Source: Nemopilema nomurai (taxonomy: Eukaryota > Cnidaria > Scyphozoa > Rhizostomeae > Rhizostomatidae). From it: DNA of 64,000 nucleotides. The DNA is taken from contig PEDN01001360.1 of the NCBI GenBank assembly GCA_003864495.1, positions 186,001-250,000 on the forward strand, given 5' to 3'. Shown here one piece after another: positions 1 through 12,926 of this stretch; positions within the stretch are counted from its first letter, which is position 1, and every line of letters begins with the position of its first letter. The position numbers were made by a program, and so were the translations under genes. A model generated the notes under the pieces. That model saw only the letters and a program-made list of their open reading frames with translations. It had not been told where the DNA came from and ran no database searches.

Positions 1-3000
1 ATGTAGGAGTTTGACGCAAACGTCACAGGAGATTGGGAAAAAGAAAATCACCGGCATATCTAAACGGCTTTGGTAAAAACCTGAAAAACGTTCGTCTTTG
101 CTGAACGAAATGACCGTAGCCTTGCACAGTGAGCAACAGAGCGCTAGCTAATCGAGGAAGATAACAGGAATGCTTGTTTTTTAGAGAGCAACCGCCTTAA
201 AAAGAACCTATGTTTAGAAGGACTGAAAATTTTAAGCCGTTATACTACCAACAAGAATTTGCCTAAGAAATTTTCGGCATTTTCGCCAAGAATAACTGAA
301 AAAATGAATAGCGGGGCATTTTGGTGAAATTCACAAAAGATGACGAAGTGTGTTGTATAGAGAAAATTCTGAGTTATATGCAAGGATGTGGGTTACGATT
401 ATATCAAATAAGCCAATACCAATGTAAATATGAATTTTACTTATTCAATGAAATTTTACTTTTTAGAAGACTTTTTTAGAATAAATTTTGGGACTAAAAC
501 GACAAAAAATGTCATTATTTAAGCTTTATTGATCATTGCATAAATTCGATTGATAACAGTTAGAGACAAACCAAATTTCTTGTCGTCGTTGAAGTCTTAA
601 AATTTCTTAAAAAGATGTATTTACCTACATAGAATTGCTTTCTTGGTTGTATTCTGCCACGGAGCTTTAGCCTTGCTTCAGCTGATTTTAAGCTTGAAGC
701 AGGTTTTAAGCTTTATCTATTTAACATTTACGCAATTATGTTTAGTACCTTAAACTGGAACTTTTCAGGAATTTCAGTACCCTTACAGTATTGCCGTTCT
801 CTTCAGAGCTTTAGCAATGGGACTGGTTAACTATTTAACCAAGTGGTCACATCGGCTTCAATCGATTCAAAGTTAACAGGAGGGCCAGACCATCAATAGC
901 AGCGAACAAATAAGCATCAAAATGCAACGTAGCTCTTTTTACTTACAATAATTTCATATAGGAGTATGTGGCTGTAAAAATTCCTGAAACAGACTTGAGA
1001 ATTTCAGCACTCAACTGGAGTCTGTGGGGCTCTTCATTGATGTATACCACACTGAAAATCTGTGCACATATATGTGCAGAGCCCTTTTAAACTGGCGACT
1101 TTTAAACGGGCAAGTAATTTCCAGACCAAAATGACATTTCTCCCACCATAACAACGATTTTTAGTGCTGAACAACAAAAGAAACCAAGCCCACCATCAAA
1201 GTGGCTCAGTCTACCAAATTCCACATCAACACGGAGTTCAGTTAATTTCCTTGAAGACCATTTTTATGGAAGAATTGTCTTGTATCTTATAGCTTCTTGG
1301 TGCCCATAGAAAATTACTTTACGTCACAGCACCTTGCCTATGAGCTGTATAAAAGTAGGAATTTGGTTTAAACTGACAATCATTGATATACTACAAGAAC
1401 AATTTTAGTCTAGAGGTCAGTAAAAAGTCTGAAAATTTCATCCAAAGTAGCCCATTAAATTACACAAAATCAAGATCAACAAAATGTTTGGAACACTCCT
1501 AACTGGGCTAATAATGACAACCTAGTCGATTCCACTCAAATCATCACCTGCCGATGGATTTAATTAAAACAGTCGGCCCAAATGAAGTTAGCGGTACCAC
1601 ATCGTATAAAAGAACAAAATCCATTCTATGAGCTTAGCTTAGTTTGATTATGCTCAGCTCCTTTAATTCGTTTTAAGCATTGAACCACGCGCCAGTTGAC
1701 AACAAAAAGCTGAAGTTCATCGCTCGCAGAATATACGATTAAAGGGCGTTTAGAACATTTACACTTGGAGCCATATCGATAGCAGAATCAACAGAAGAAA
1801 GAGCAATCGCCCAGTAATGGCCTTTTCGTTCTAGGCATTATTTCGTGAACGTTACATAAAAGAAGGAGCGTCGGTAGTTTGTAGTGACGTCATCGCTCTC
1901 TTTAAAGCGGAAAAGGGTGTCAAATAACATCATAGCGATCTGACAATGGCAGGGACAGTGATGGAGTTAAAAAGTTGACCAGAGCATTATAAATAACCAG
2001 CTATCTTAAAATATTTCCTTTCAGTAACATCCAATTAACAAAAATTAGTTTCAGCTATTTCTAAATAATAGCAAAAATGAGTCATAATCTTTGAATTATC
2101 AGTTCTGTAAGACTAGGCATTTAAATCTTACTGTATGATTTGGACAATTTAAGCTGGTTGCCCTTACGGTAAAATACCCCATACAGCCAACAGAGATCAG
2201 CAATAGTGACTTGAGTGAACAAATTATAATCATCCCTTCTTGAAGGCATGCAATAGCTGGATCTATTTCATTGCCAATTGCGTGCAGTTTCGGTCCTTGG
2301 TTAGTCAGTCGGCTTTTGTAGAGGGACACCCCAGGTAGGACACAGGTCTTCTGAAAACTAGCTCAGTAGGTGACAATGCTTATTCAGAATGCCCCACAGG
2401 GTCAACAAAATTATCTCATGAACCAATCACAAACAAAACTATGTAGAGTTAGATTATATAGAGTTAGACGATCTAAACAAGAATTTAAGCAACATGATCG
2501 GGTAGATTGAATAGGAGTACAGCTTAACCTTCATTGATACCGCCTAAATTCTAGCATCTAAATTCATAAACTATATCATTAAACAGTACTTAAGTAATCA
2601 CCAAGAAGAAATAGTTGCATTAAAACTAGTCAGCTATAGAACTGATAGAAGAGAAGACGAACGCAAACTTTTGAATCGGATTAAAGATAACTTTTGTTCC
2701 CATATGAAATAGCTTAACCCGATTAAGCCAATTTTATCATTGACGAACTGGAACAGAATGAAAAGTTCGTACTGGAACAAGACAAGTTTATGGAGAACGA
2801 AGCTATTTTTACAGTCAGCTGCAATTCTTCTTCTGGCTTTAAGTAACAGATTAGATAATTTAATATAAGTCGTCCGGATTCAACATTCTCCTGTAGATAA
2901 TATCTTTACAAGTACCAATTGCCTATTTTCGCACCAATTGTAAAGATTACCCTTGGAATCATCTTTGATCTCAATGCCACAAGACTCTTTCAAGCTTTTC

Positions 3001-6000
3001 ATCTTCAGCCACACTTTAGTGACATCATGAGAGTGTTTGTTACCATTGCCACAGTGAAATGCTATAGACAGCACCATTGAGACATATTTAGAAAAGACCA
3101 TGTCAGCAGCATGGAATTCTTGTCGCTAATAACCAACTGGCATTAACTGCAGTGGAAAAAGAAATTGGCCTTTTATGAGAAAGTATTTTGAAAAAGATTT
3201 TGCAGACAGGATATTAAGAAAGGTCTTTAGTATAGATACAGCTGTTGTTTGATTAGGCACGGTATTCGGCAAAAATTGCAAGGCACTTTCCACAACATGA
3301 ATTGCTTCTTATTTGCCATTCTTCGATTTTGGCAACGGCAGATTATTAACATTTTGGCTTCAAGTTTGAAAATTGACAATGCATATCCACATTTCGTGTA
3401 TCACACAGAGCTCTCAGAGCATTCTGTCAATCGCTTTGTCTATTGTGTAATAATGTCGTATTTTTTGTGGAATTTTACTATGTGGCCTCCCAAAGGTCTT
3501 TTTCATCTATTTTTGATCCTCTTCACAGATCTTGTTTTTTCTTCTTCTAACCTCCAGTCACCACCAGCTATTGCACGTGTTTACATATTTCCTAATTCTT
3601 GGTCACCCAGAATATCAGCAAACGGTAGTTTGAAAATGCAAATTTGCGTAAAAACTGCAGGGCCTCTAATTAAAGGTAGTTTGTCAATATATGATCATCT
3701 TGGCCTTTATTGCTTTGTTGTGGGTAGAAGTGAATTGTTAAAGGGAGTAGTTCTAAGATTGTAGCAAACAGCATAAACGAGAAGATACAGGCCCATGATG
3801 ATGAATTTCAAGAAATCAGGTTCTAGGAAATAGAATAAGTTTTGCAAAAGGCTCCCTGCACAGCAGGATGCATGGTTGCTAGCATTGAGAAAGAAAAAGA
3901 TCTCGTTGAGTATATTGGCTTACTGCAGGGGGCTTGAAGTTATCCTTAGCCCATCAAAGAGCTGACGCCACTTAGTGATGGTTTCAAAATAGCACAGGAC
4001 AGCAGAAACATAGAAACGCAATATGACCAAAAGATGACAGAATGAATAGCCAGTTGGAAATATAAAACCACTAGAGCGTTCCAAGAAAAGCGCTTGAATG
4101 AAGACCAATCAGTGTTCACTTGAAACTTTCGTTAGAATAGAATAGTGAAAATATGAACTCTGTAGGCAGAAAGAGGCATTAGTCAGCACCAAAAGTCATG
4201 TGTTTAACTCCGGTAAAACTGTCAGTAGAACGTCATTATGATGATTATGACTCGTGATGACATTGATTGACAGTCGAACCATGTCCGTATGAGAACTTCC
4301 ACACGCTTCACGCTGAGATCAAGCTTTTGTTGTACTCTAGACTGCTTTGTTTGGCTGATCGACTGTGCATCTGAATATGTTATGCTGGGCTTATAATGTG
4401 AAAGCTTGAATTATTTAACAGATACTCTGCTGAAGGTTAAATCTGCATGTCTGGTCCAAATAAGTTGTTACTCTATTTAGAGACGAAAAAGTCCGGGCTA
4501 TTCATAGTATACCTCTTGGCTTCACCTTGCGACGTAAAAGTATCACAACTTTGACGTCAGTGATAATCCATCAGACATGCTTACCGGATAGGAAACGCTT
4601 ACCAAGGAGACTATCTAATTAAACATTTTTTACACTACGATAAATGCCGCATTCAGTAGGTTGAATGGACATGGAATGGCCTTTATACGAAGGGAACTCA
4701 AAGTCAAAAAGGAATATTGCAAAACACGGCCTTGAACAAAGAGGTGGACTTTTATTAATTAAATATTTCTCATCCAAGGAAGTGAAAACTGTCTATTCAG
4801 GATGCAACAATCTTGAACTGATACATTTCTCTGAGACAAATGATAGGCAAACAGAAATATTCATATTCTTTGGATACGGATTTACATAAAAAAGTGCTTT
4901 CGATTAAATAAGACTCCTAGCCCTTTCTTTTAAAGTATATTGTAAAAGACTTTTGTTCCCACGTCAAATATTGACATCACTTCTGCGGGTATGAAACTGC
5001 TTCACGTGACGTCATTTCAGGCTGTCTGGTATCTTTGCAAAGGGACAATATTTGTTTCTTTCTCTTTCTGTTCTACATTGCTTATTTCTGAATGGGTAAA
5101 GGCTATTGATCTCTACAAAGGTCAGAAGAACGAATTGAGAAATGAGAGATTCGATTCAATTTCTAACAAGTGAGTGTAAGTATAGAGCACCAATCAAGTG
5201 TAGCTTTAGCCACTGATGTGAATGGAATTGAAGATTGAAGACTTCCATGGAGTTCAATGGGAAATTGTCACGACATCTAAAGTCCAAAGATGGTCCATCG
5301 GTAGATTTAGGTGGACCAAAAGGACATGAAATTCAGTTGTCTGATTGAGACTCGTCGACAAAATCTTGTTATAGTACGGCACTGGCCAACAACTCAAAAA
5401 TCCCCAATCATGAAAGACGCACAATTGCATAAACATCACAGAAAAGTCCGATCATTCCCAAACAACAGCATAGGTCTATTTCAGAGCATAGAGTCCTAGT
5501 CAATCTGCCATTTTATGAAGCTTGTAATGAACTGTAAGCATGGCTGTTGGTAGTGCGTGTTGACTCTTGCCTACGCAGCGTCCGATTCAAAGATGAATGC
5601 TTCAATGTGAAAATCTCTTCGAGAGCTTGCCAATGTGCGCTGTCTAATTGCAACATCTCTGCTGTTTGATAATATTTTGCAAAATTGGTGGTCCAGAATT
5701 TGGCGGGGGGTTAGGGTACTAAGTAAGGCATCAGGATCTTTAAGGCACTCAATAAAGACTAGAAGAGCAGCACAAAAATAGAAAGAAATATTAAAAGAGA
5801 ACTATGGAAATATTAGGACACTAAACAGTTGAATATGGGATTTATGCATCATCATTTAAGCTTTCTGTGACATTGATGAACTAAAAAGTATTTTTCTAGC
5901 TAGCTGCATAGATTATCTTATAACAGGAATTTCTCTAATGGATCAGAGTGATGAAATACAAGATAATCAATGTATAGATAAAAAGATCAGATAGATCCGA

Positions 6001-6020
6001 CAGATAAAAAGATGCGTGAC
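1..6020. other. No secure gene; scattered coding-like islands
   Basis: I see no gene I can defend here. Some stretches read like protein but are short, broken by stops or on mixed strands. Examples are a 73-codon minus-strand frame at 2880-3101 containing CGIEIKDDSKGNLYNWCEN, a plus-strand stretch near 2640-2710 containing DERKLLNRIKDNFCSHMK, and a plus-strand stretch near 3870-4110 interrupted by stops. None has convincing splice sites or a recognised domain. They may be decayed transposon or gene remnants, or chance. The 171-codon plus-strand frame at 3249-3764 is hydrophobic and composition-driven and I do not call it. Confidence 0.4.
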
Positions 6021-6182
6021 TCAAGGGTGTTGAGGATTGGTCTGTGGATCCATGTTTGGCCCGTCTGCTAGAGAAAAGTGACACAGGGTGTCAAGGAGGC
6101 TAGTAATCTCACCCACTGCTTCCTGCCCAATCACTGGAAAACACCGAGGCCCACTCACATTGATAGCTGGAATACCCATCAC
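6021..6182 (-). other. Possible terminal exon, unrecognised
   Basis: On the minus strand an AG at 6184-6183 is followed by 53 sense codons and a TGA ending at 6021. The translation (for example VMGIPAINVSGPRCFPVIGQ) looks more protein-like than its surroundings, but the pyrimidine tract before the AG is poor and no family is recognised. It could be the last exon of a minus-strand gene whose other exons lie at 7.6-8.6 kb, but I could not connect them by phase. Confidence 0.15.
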
Positions 6183-6580
6183 CTAAACATGCATTCCTTA
6201 AATCAACCTTGAAGTTGACAAATCCCATATACATGTTGATATACTTTGCAGTCCAATTAGTTGCCAAAGTAATGCAATAAAGCATGATTATCAATGCCAG
6301 CCTTTGTGTTTAGCAGCTTGAAAAGATATCGAAGCTAGACACTCAGCTAGTAAGGGAACTCGAATCCTATTTCCAAGTGCCAATTGAATGTGGAAGTACA
6401 ATCACTGTTAATCTATTCCTGAGAAAAGAGTAGATAAGCAACCGCTTCGTATTTTTTTATAAAGCCACTTGAAGGTCTAGGGTTTGTAAATGAGGTACTG
6501 ACATTTTGTGCACCAGAGAATTTGTAGAAGTGGGAAGTTGATGTGGGGTATGTTAAGTGGGATGAGGGGGCAGATGGGAA

Positions 6581-6658
6581 GAGTTTGATGCAAGAGAATT
6601 GTAGAAGAAAGTAAGAGAAGAGTTTGATGCAAGAGAATTGTAGAAGAAAGTAAGAGAA
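6581..6658. repeat. 39-bp perfect tandem duplication
   Basis: Two adjacent copies of a 39-bp purine-rich unit starting gagtttgatgcaagagaatt, at 6581-6619 and 6620-6658. It lies in non-coding sequence. Confidence 0.9.
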
Positions 6659-8362
6659 GATCTAATTGGACAGGGTACGGCTAATGAAGGGCCTTTGACA
6701 TAATTAAGTCTATTGGAGATTTTTAGTTTTATTGCCGGTATGGAAACTTTTATCGTTGATCTCTCTAATGTCCAGATCATCAAAGTAATATTTTCAGTTA
6801 GTATGGTTGAATAGGAGAGGAATGAACCCACCAAAGGCTTATTGCTAATCTTGTTAAATTTGTCTTATTACATCAGATTAATTAACAGTGCGCTCCCAAG
6901 CATTCGCTGTCGAATACAAGACTAACCCTTACTTTATTATTAGAAGAACTTGAGAATGAAAATGCCAATTAAGGAAGGAGCATGAAGTGATGAATTAAAG
7001 GCACTCTCTTAGCAAGTCTAAACCCAAGGCAGCCTGATAACTTTAGCTTTTCAAAGTGCCCATTATTTTTAAGGTAGGCAAAACATTCACCGTAAGTTTG
7101 CAAGTACGTGTGAAAATAACAGGTGGATTTTAACAACATTTTAGTGCAATGTTTCGTGTGTCATGCAGCTGCGATGGAAAGAATTTACTGTTTCATCGAT
7201 GCAAAAGCATAATAAGACAGACCATGGCCATGATTCATTAACAAACGTCCAAAGAGTTCTGAAGAAAGCTTTGTGAAAAAACGATTCTAATGTATATATT
7301 TAAAGTCTTGAAAGAATGTCCATTTTTTAAATAGATTTTTTCTTGATTGGATCTACGCCAAACAGGTTTTGCATATCATGAATAATTTTTCTCCCATTGC
7401 GTTGACCTTACTATCAGATGTACGTCCTTTTTTAGCAATGCTTTTAAACGTATGCAAATAAGACTAATTCACTTGAGCCCAAGTCCTTAGATTCAATTTA
7501 TAACCTATAGATATTGCAGCACAGAATCGAAACTCTTTGCCAATTAGGCCTAATAGCAACTGAAGCCTGTTTCCTGAATCCAGCAGAGCTAAAAAAAACA
7601 GTCACATAATTCCATCTGCAAGAGATTAATCAACTTACCGACGCTCCATGACCGTGGCGTTATCCGTCCAAACTGTAGCCTGCGATGAACCTGCCGAGTA
7701 CAGACTCTCATATTCTCCAACGTAATGAAATTACTTCGAGAATACACGACCAGTGATTCTGTTGACAAATTAATTGCCAATATTTGACTTCTGTTTAATT
7801 TTAGCAAACATTGAAAACAATTAGTAGATGCTTTTCTTTATCAATCAACAACCGTTAGGCAGAGAACAAGGGAAAAACCGCGAAAATTTCATTTAGCTTA
7901 TTAGTAGGGTATTAGATAAGTAAGATGATAAATATTTTATTTAATCCACCAAAAATCAACAAGCTTACCACAGCCATGTGAGAAAAATCATCAGGTTATA
8001 TTAATCTTCTGCGAAATCTTCCTGTGCAGTCAGGACTCTCCGGCAGATGCAGAGAAAGACACGTTTTTCTCGACGAAAATTGAATCATTTGTTTTGAGAA
8101 ACAGATGTTTTGGCTGCTCGAATAGCGCAAGAGGGGCCTATCCAAACAGACGGAACATAATAGCATCCATGCCATTCGCTTGCATGATGTCTTCATGTAC
8201 GGTTTACCCGTTATTTTCGAAAGAACTGCACTATTTTGAACTCCAGTTCAAACAAACGAGTAAATATTTTTGGCTCGCTCAATTATTTTATTCTTTGTGA
8301 TTTGAATAAAGCGAAAACTTCGTGGGGCATGATTCACTGGGGACTTTCTAGCAAAGACTAAC

Positions 8363-8612
8363 CTCGACGACACAACAGAGCATAAAGAGCATGGGAATTG
8401 ACCAGACGAATAATTTAAAGATCGAAATTCACAAGGGACAAATTCTGATGGCAAAAGTTGCATGCAAGATACTTTTCACTGGTGGAAAATAGATATATTT
8501 TTCTAATGAGAAGAGCAAAAAGAACACTTGCCTCGTTTCTTCACCAGACACCAGACCCCAATAGCTGGATTGTTGAAAATAATCACTTCATAACATGCTC
8601 CCAAACATTCCA
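8363..8612 (-). other. Two phase-compatible candidate exons (Cys-rich, unrecognised)
   Basis: Minus-strand candidate exon 1 is 8532-8612: a good acceptor (tttcag) and a GC-AG type donor GCAAGT, 81 nt, translating to a segment with ECLGACYEV and VWCLVKKR. Candidate exon 2 is 8363-8444: acceptor catcag, donor GTTAGT, 82 nt, containing FVPCEFRSLNY and CSLCSVV. The first ends in phase 1 and the second starts in the matching phase, so they join without a stop and give seven cysteines in about 55 residues. No family is recognised. Another possible exon with donor GTAAGT lies near 7637-7680. A partly decayed gene is equally possible. Confidence 0.22.
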
Positions 8613-8836
8613 CTGAAACATGAGATAGAACAGACTGCGTTGGCATGGTAAGAGGTAAATACAGGTATTTCCAATAACAATGTTGAGAGGATGGGAATTC
8701 ACGCTTGTACAAACAACGATGTGTTGTTTAATTCAGTTCATATTCATAAGGCTTGAATTAGTGTTAGCATGTTGCCAGAATTGAAGAATTGAATGATTAA
8801 GTGAGAAAGAATTGAGGATTTTTCCATTCTTCGAAG

Positions 8837-10735
8837 GAAGGATGGAAGCGGAAGGAGTATGGAAACAATGAAGGAGAAGTTGAGTAGCAGCTCAAAGAAA
8901 AGTCTAGAGGCCGAAGAAGAATGAAAGCAAGGAAGATTGAATGGTGGTGGAAGGAATGCGTGAAGAAGAACATTGCAGAAAAAGGGGTTGTATGTACAAG
9001 GAGCAGTTGACTAGAAGCTCAAAGAGAAATCTATAGGCCGAAGAAGAATGAAAGCAATGAAGATTGAGTGATGGTGGAAGGAATGCGTGAAGAAGAACAT
9101 TGCATGAAAGGGGGTTGTATGTACAAGGAGCAGTCGAGTAGCAGCTCAAAGAAAAATCTATAGGCCGAAGAAGAATGAAAGCAAGGAAGATTGAGTGGTG
9201 GTGGAAGGAATGCGTGAGGAAGAACATTGCATGAAAGGGGGTTGTATGTACAAGGAGCAGTCGAGTAGCAGCTCAAAGAAAAATCCATAGGCCGAAGAAG
9301 CATGAAAGCAAGGAAGATTGAGTGATGGTGGAAGGAATGCGCGAGGAAGAACATTGCATGAAAGGGGGTTGTATGTACAAGGAGCAGTTGAGTAGCAGCT
9401 CAAAGAAAAATCCATAGGCCGAAGAAGCATGAAAGCAAGGAAGATTGAGTGATGGTGGAAGGAATGCGCGAGGAAGAACATTGCATGAAAGGGGGTTGTA
9501 TGTACAAGGAGCAGTTGAGTAGCAGCTCAAAGAAAAATCCATAGGCCGAAGAAGCATGAAAGCAAGGAAGATTGAGTGATGGTGGAAGGAATGCGCGAGG
9601 AAGAACATTGCATGAAAGGGGGTTGTATGTACAAGGAGCAGTCAAGTAGCAGCTCAAAGAAAAATCTCTAGGCCGAAGAAGAATGAAAGCAAGGAAGATT
9701 GAGTGATGGTGGAAGGAATGCGTGAGGAAGAACATTGCATGAAAGGGGTTGTATGTACAAGGAGCAGTCAAGTAGCAGCTCAAAGAAAAATCTCTAGGCC
9801 GAAGAAGAATGAAAGCAAGGAAGATTGAGTGATGGTGGAAGGAATGCGCGAGGAAGAACATTGCATGAAAGGGGGTTGTATGTACAAGGAGCAGTTGACT
9901 AGAAGCTCGAAGAAAAATCCAAAGGCCGAAGAAGAATGAAAGCAAGGAAGATTGAGTGGTGGTGGAAGGAATGCGCAAAGAAGAACATTGCAGAAAAAGG
10001 GGATTGTATGTACAAGGAGCAGTTGACTAGAAGCTCAAAGAAAAATCTATAGGCCGAAGAAGAATGAAAGCAATGAAGATTGAGTGATGGTGGAAGGAAT
10101 GCGCAAAGAAGAACATTGCAGAAAAAGGGGATTGTATGTACAAGGAGCAGTTGACTAGAAGCTCAAAGAAAAATCTATAGGCCGAAGAAGAATGAAAGCA
10201 ATGAAGATTGAGTGGTGGTTGAAGGAATGCGCAAAGAAGAACATTGCATAAAAAGGGGATTGTATGTACAAGGAGCAGTTGACTAGAAGCTCAACGAAAA
10301 ATCTATAGGCCGAAGAAGAATGAAAGCAAAGAAGATTGAGTGGTGGTGGAAGGAATGCGCAAAGAAGAACATTGCAGAAAAAGGGGATTGTATGTACAAG
10401 GAGCAGTTGACTAGAAGCTCAAAGAAAAATCTATAGGCCGAAGAAGAATGAAAGCAATGAAGATTGAGTGATGGTGGAAGGAATGCGCGAAGAAGAAAAT
10501 TGCAGAAAAGGGGGTTGTATGTACAAGGAGCAGTTGACTAGAAGCTCAAAGAAAAATCTATAGGCCGAAGAAGAATGAAAGCAATGAAGATTGAGTGGTG
10601 GTGGAAGGAATGCGCAAAGAAGAACATTGCAGAAAAAGGGGATTGTATGTACAAGGAGCAGTTGACTAGAAGCTCAACGAAAAATCTATAGGCCGAAGAA
10701 GAATGAAAGCAAGGAAGATTGAGTGGTGGTGGGAA
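8837..10735. repeat. Satellite array, 127/128-bp unit, about 15 copies
   Basis: The landmark ccgaagaag recurs at 8911, 9038, 9165, 9292, 9419, 9546, 9673, 9799, 9926, 10054, 10182, 10310, 10438, 10565 and 10693. This gives fourteen full periods of 126-128 bp, plus a degraded leading part from about 8837 and a truncated trailing part ending near 10735. Two variants are visible. Units around 9165-9800 carry gtagcagctc and cattgcatgaaag (127 bp). Flanking units carry ctagaagctc and cattgcagaaaaagg (mostly 128 bp). The central block is nearly identical copy to copy. Purine-rich on the plus strand; the minus strand is open in long overlapping frames, which I attribute to composition rather than coding. 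Confidence 0.97.
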
Positions 10736-12602
10736 AACTGCATTGATTGTAACATTGTAGCCTTTGCAAAAGCCTTCAGCTATTTTTCATTTCAGTCATT
10801 CAAATACCGAATCAAAAAATTGATGACTTTTTGGAAGGTCGTTGACAAATCTGTGATAACCAATTCCTGCATTGTTTTCTTTTTAGTCAGAAAAGTTAGT
10901 TCAAGCAAAAGGGGAAGTTCTATCGAGAATGAGCACTTTGGTGCAAGCTTACTTGAGGCTTTACGAATAGAGCTCTGTTTAACTCCCTAATAATGCTTTC
11001 TAGCAGTAAAGAGAACTCAGGGAATTTGTCGGCTTGCAAAGAAAGACGGATATTTTGCGAAAAACGTCACGCATAGGTCTTTCGGCTTCAACAAAGCGGG
11101 GCCGAAGTTACTATAAATTTAGAGGTAAGGGATTCCTCGATCATTGCATCTATGGTTTTTTCAAAACAAAGTATGGAAAATAGATTTCGATAATTCTTGA
11201 AAAAATAATTCATTAATCCAATACATTAGCCAAGTTTGTGATACCATTTAGGTGTGGGCTTAGTTTTTTCAGATATCCAATCACTCATTGCTTAAATTCG
11301 TTCACGAGAATAACTTGCAAGGTTAATATTTCTCCATTAGCGCATCACAAAAGGGAAGATAATCTTACATATGGTATTGAATTAGAAAAATCAGCAGTGC
11401 CTTGCATTAAAACGCAGATTTGTTTTCAAAATATAAAAAAACAAATATGTTTTTGTACATTTGTACAACTCTCTCTACAGCGGCAGTAAAAAAACATAAA
11501 ACCCAGAGGACATAGATTCAAATATTTTGGTAAATATGTGAAGACTACGGGGAATTTTCATACTTAGGCCTAGCATAAACAAGCAGCATATTGAAACTTT
11601 GTTTTGAAAGCCCCGAAGCTATAAGTCAGGTCCCATGAAGAATTGCACCAAAAATTAAGCAAACGTTTATTAAATGATAATACCAAGTGATTACCAAAGA
11701 ATAAGTATACTAAACAAAGGTTTGCTGCAATATTTACACATAGTTAACGCATATCGCTGAGGAGTTAACAATCAATGGAAAAGCGTTTTAGATGACCGAG
11801 CAACAAAGCTTTTGACAATGTAGCCATTCGATGAGATCCATTGCAGCTCTATAAGTCGACAGTCTTCAACAAAGATTGCAAATCCTAAAAGGTGAAATAA
11901 CTGAGACTAACACATTGACAAAGAGTGCTAGAAAAGTGGATATACAATGTATCGAAGTAATGTCATATGTTCGAAAAAAAGCGCCGAGAAAAATAATAAA
12001 TCGACAAGGTACAAGAGAGATATGAAGTAGAAGCAAATTCGTTTTTGACAAGGCAGTTAACGTCCTCTACCACACTGCAGATAGAGATGCAATACAAAGT
12101 AAAAAAACCATAGATGTCGCTTGCCTTTGCTGGATGAATATTTACAATACATTGCTGATTTGTTTATAGTGCAAGTGAAATTAAGTAGATAAAAAGTGAT
12201 GTGTAAATTTAATCGGGAATTACACTTAAACTCAAATAATTCACCAAATGTTGAGAATTCGACGAGGGAAGTAACAGTGCCTCACAAAACAAGCTTTGAA
12301 AGCAAATAAAAGGACGTCTTTGTGTTGAAAATAAAGTTTGTCAAAAGGGCAGTAATAACCTCGGCTTCTCAAACTACAATGTCAGCTGTGTAAAAATACT
12401 GTTTTTCATTGATTTTACCAGAAACAATAATTCTATGTGACAAATCCAATATGAATACTGTTATCTTATGACTTAAACACATTAATGGACTTGCCCAAAG
12501 GGGAAAAGTCTGCTATCAACTATTTCAGGTTTCTTTAAAGAAAAATGATTTCATCCGGGATTTTTGTCCAGAGTCTGAAAACTTCGCAGTGTTGGGAATA
12601 AG
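10736..12602. other. No gene seen between satellite and SPEF2 3' end
   Basis: AT-rich sequence downstream (3') of SPEF2. The open frames at 10703-10990 and 11238-11489 (plus) and 11866-12051 (minus) show no recognisable protein or splice structure. Confidence 0.5.
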
Positions 12603-12642
12603 TTTATTGGGGTATAAGTTTAATAAACTCTGATGTTTTATT
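12603..12642 (-). terminator. Candidate SPEF2 polyadenylation signals
   Basis: Two AATAAA hexamers read on the minus strand, at 12637-12642 and 12603-12608. They lie about 290-320 bp beyond the proposed terminal stop at 12927-12929, a plausible 3' UTR length. Position and motif only; no transcript evidence. Confidence 0.4.
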
Positions 12643-12926
12643 TCAGGTTGATTCGGACCGAAGTGGCGATGGGGAAAAATTTCAAAAGAATTCATAACTG
12701 GGATTCATACTTTGGTAACCTGGAGAGCCGGAAGAAATAAAAATGTGCAGAATGAAATGATGAATCTTAAATGAAAGTACTGGTCAATAAGTAAAGATGA
12801 TATAATAAGCAGACTTGATATTGCTGTTGTAGTAAAAAATTTAGAAAGTTTTCAATACTTTATAGATTTTGGTAGCCTCATATTCTTTTAAAATTTTTAT
12901 CAATTACCGTATGCATAAATAAAATT

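Noticed and set aside
3249..3764. 171-codon plus-strand open frame
   Set aside because: Hydrophobic, Phe- and Ile-rich, with no domain, signal or splice context; it looks like a chance frame in AT-rich sequence.
9400..9978. 192-codon minus-strand frame in the satellite
   Set aside because: Produced by the repeat unit itself, in several frames at once, with no start or splice context.
12650..12697. Plus-strand segment reading VDSDRSGDGEKF after tttcag, resembling an EF-hand loop
   Set aside because: It lies in the 3' flank of a minus-strand gene, is followed at once by a stop and has no partner exon.
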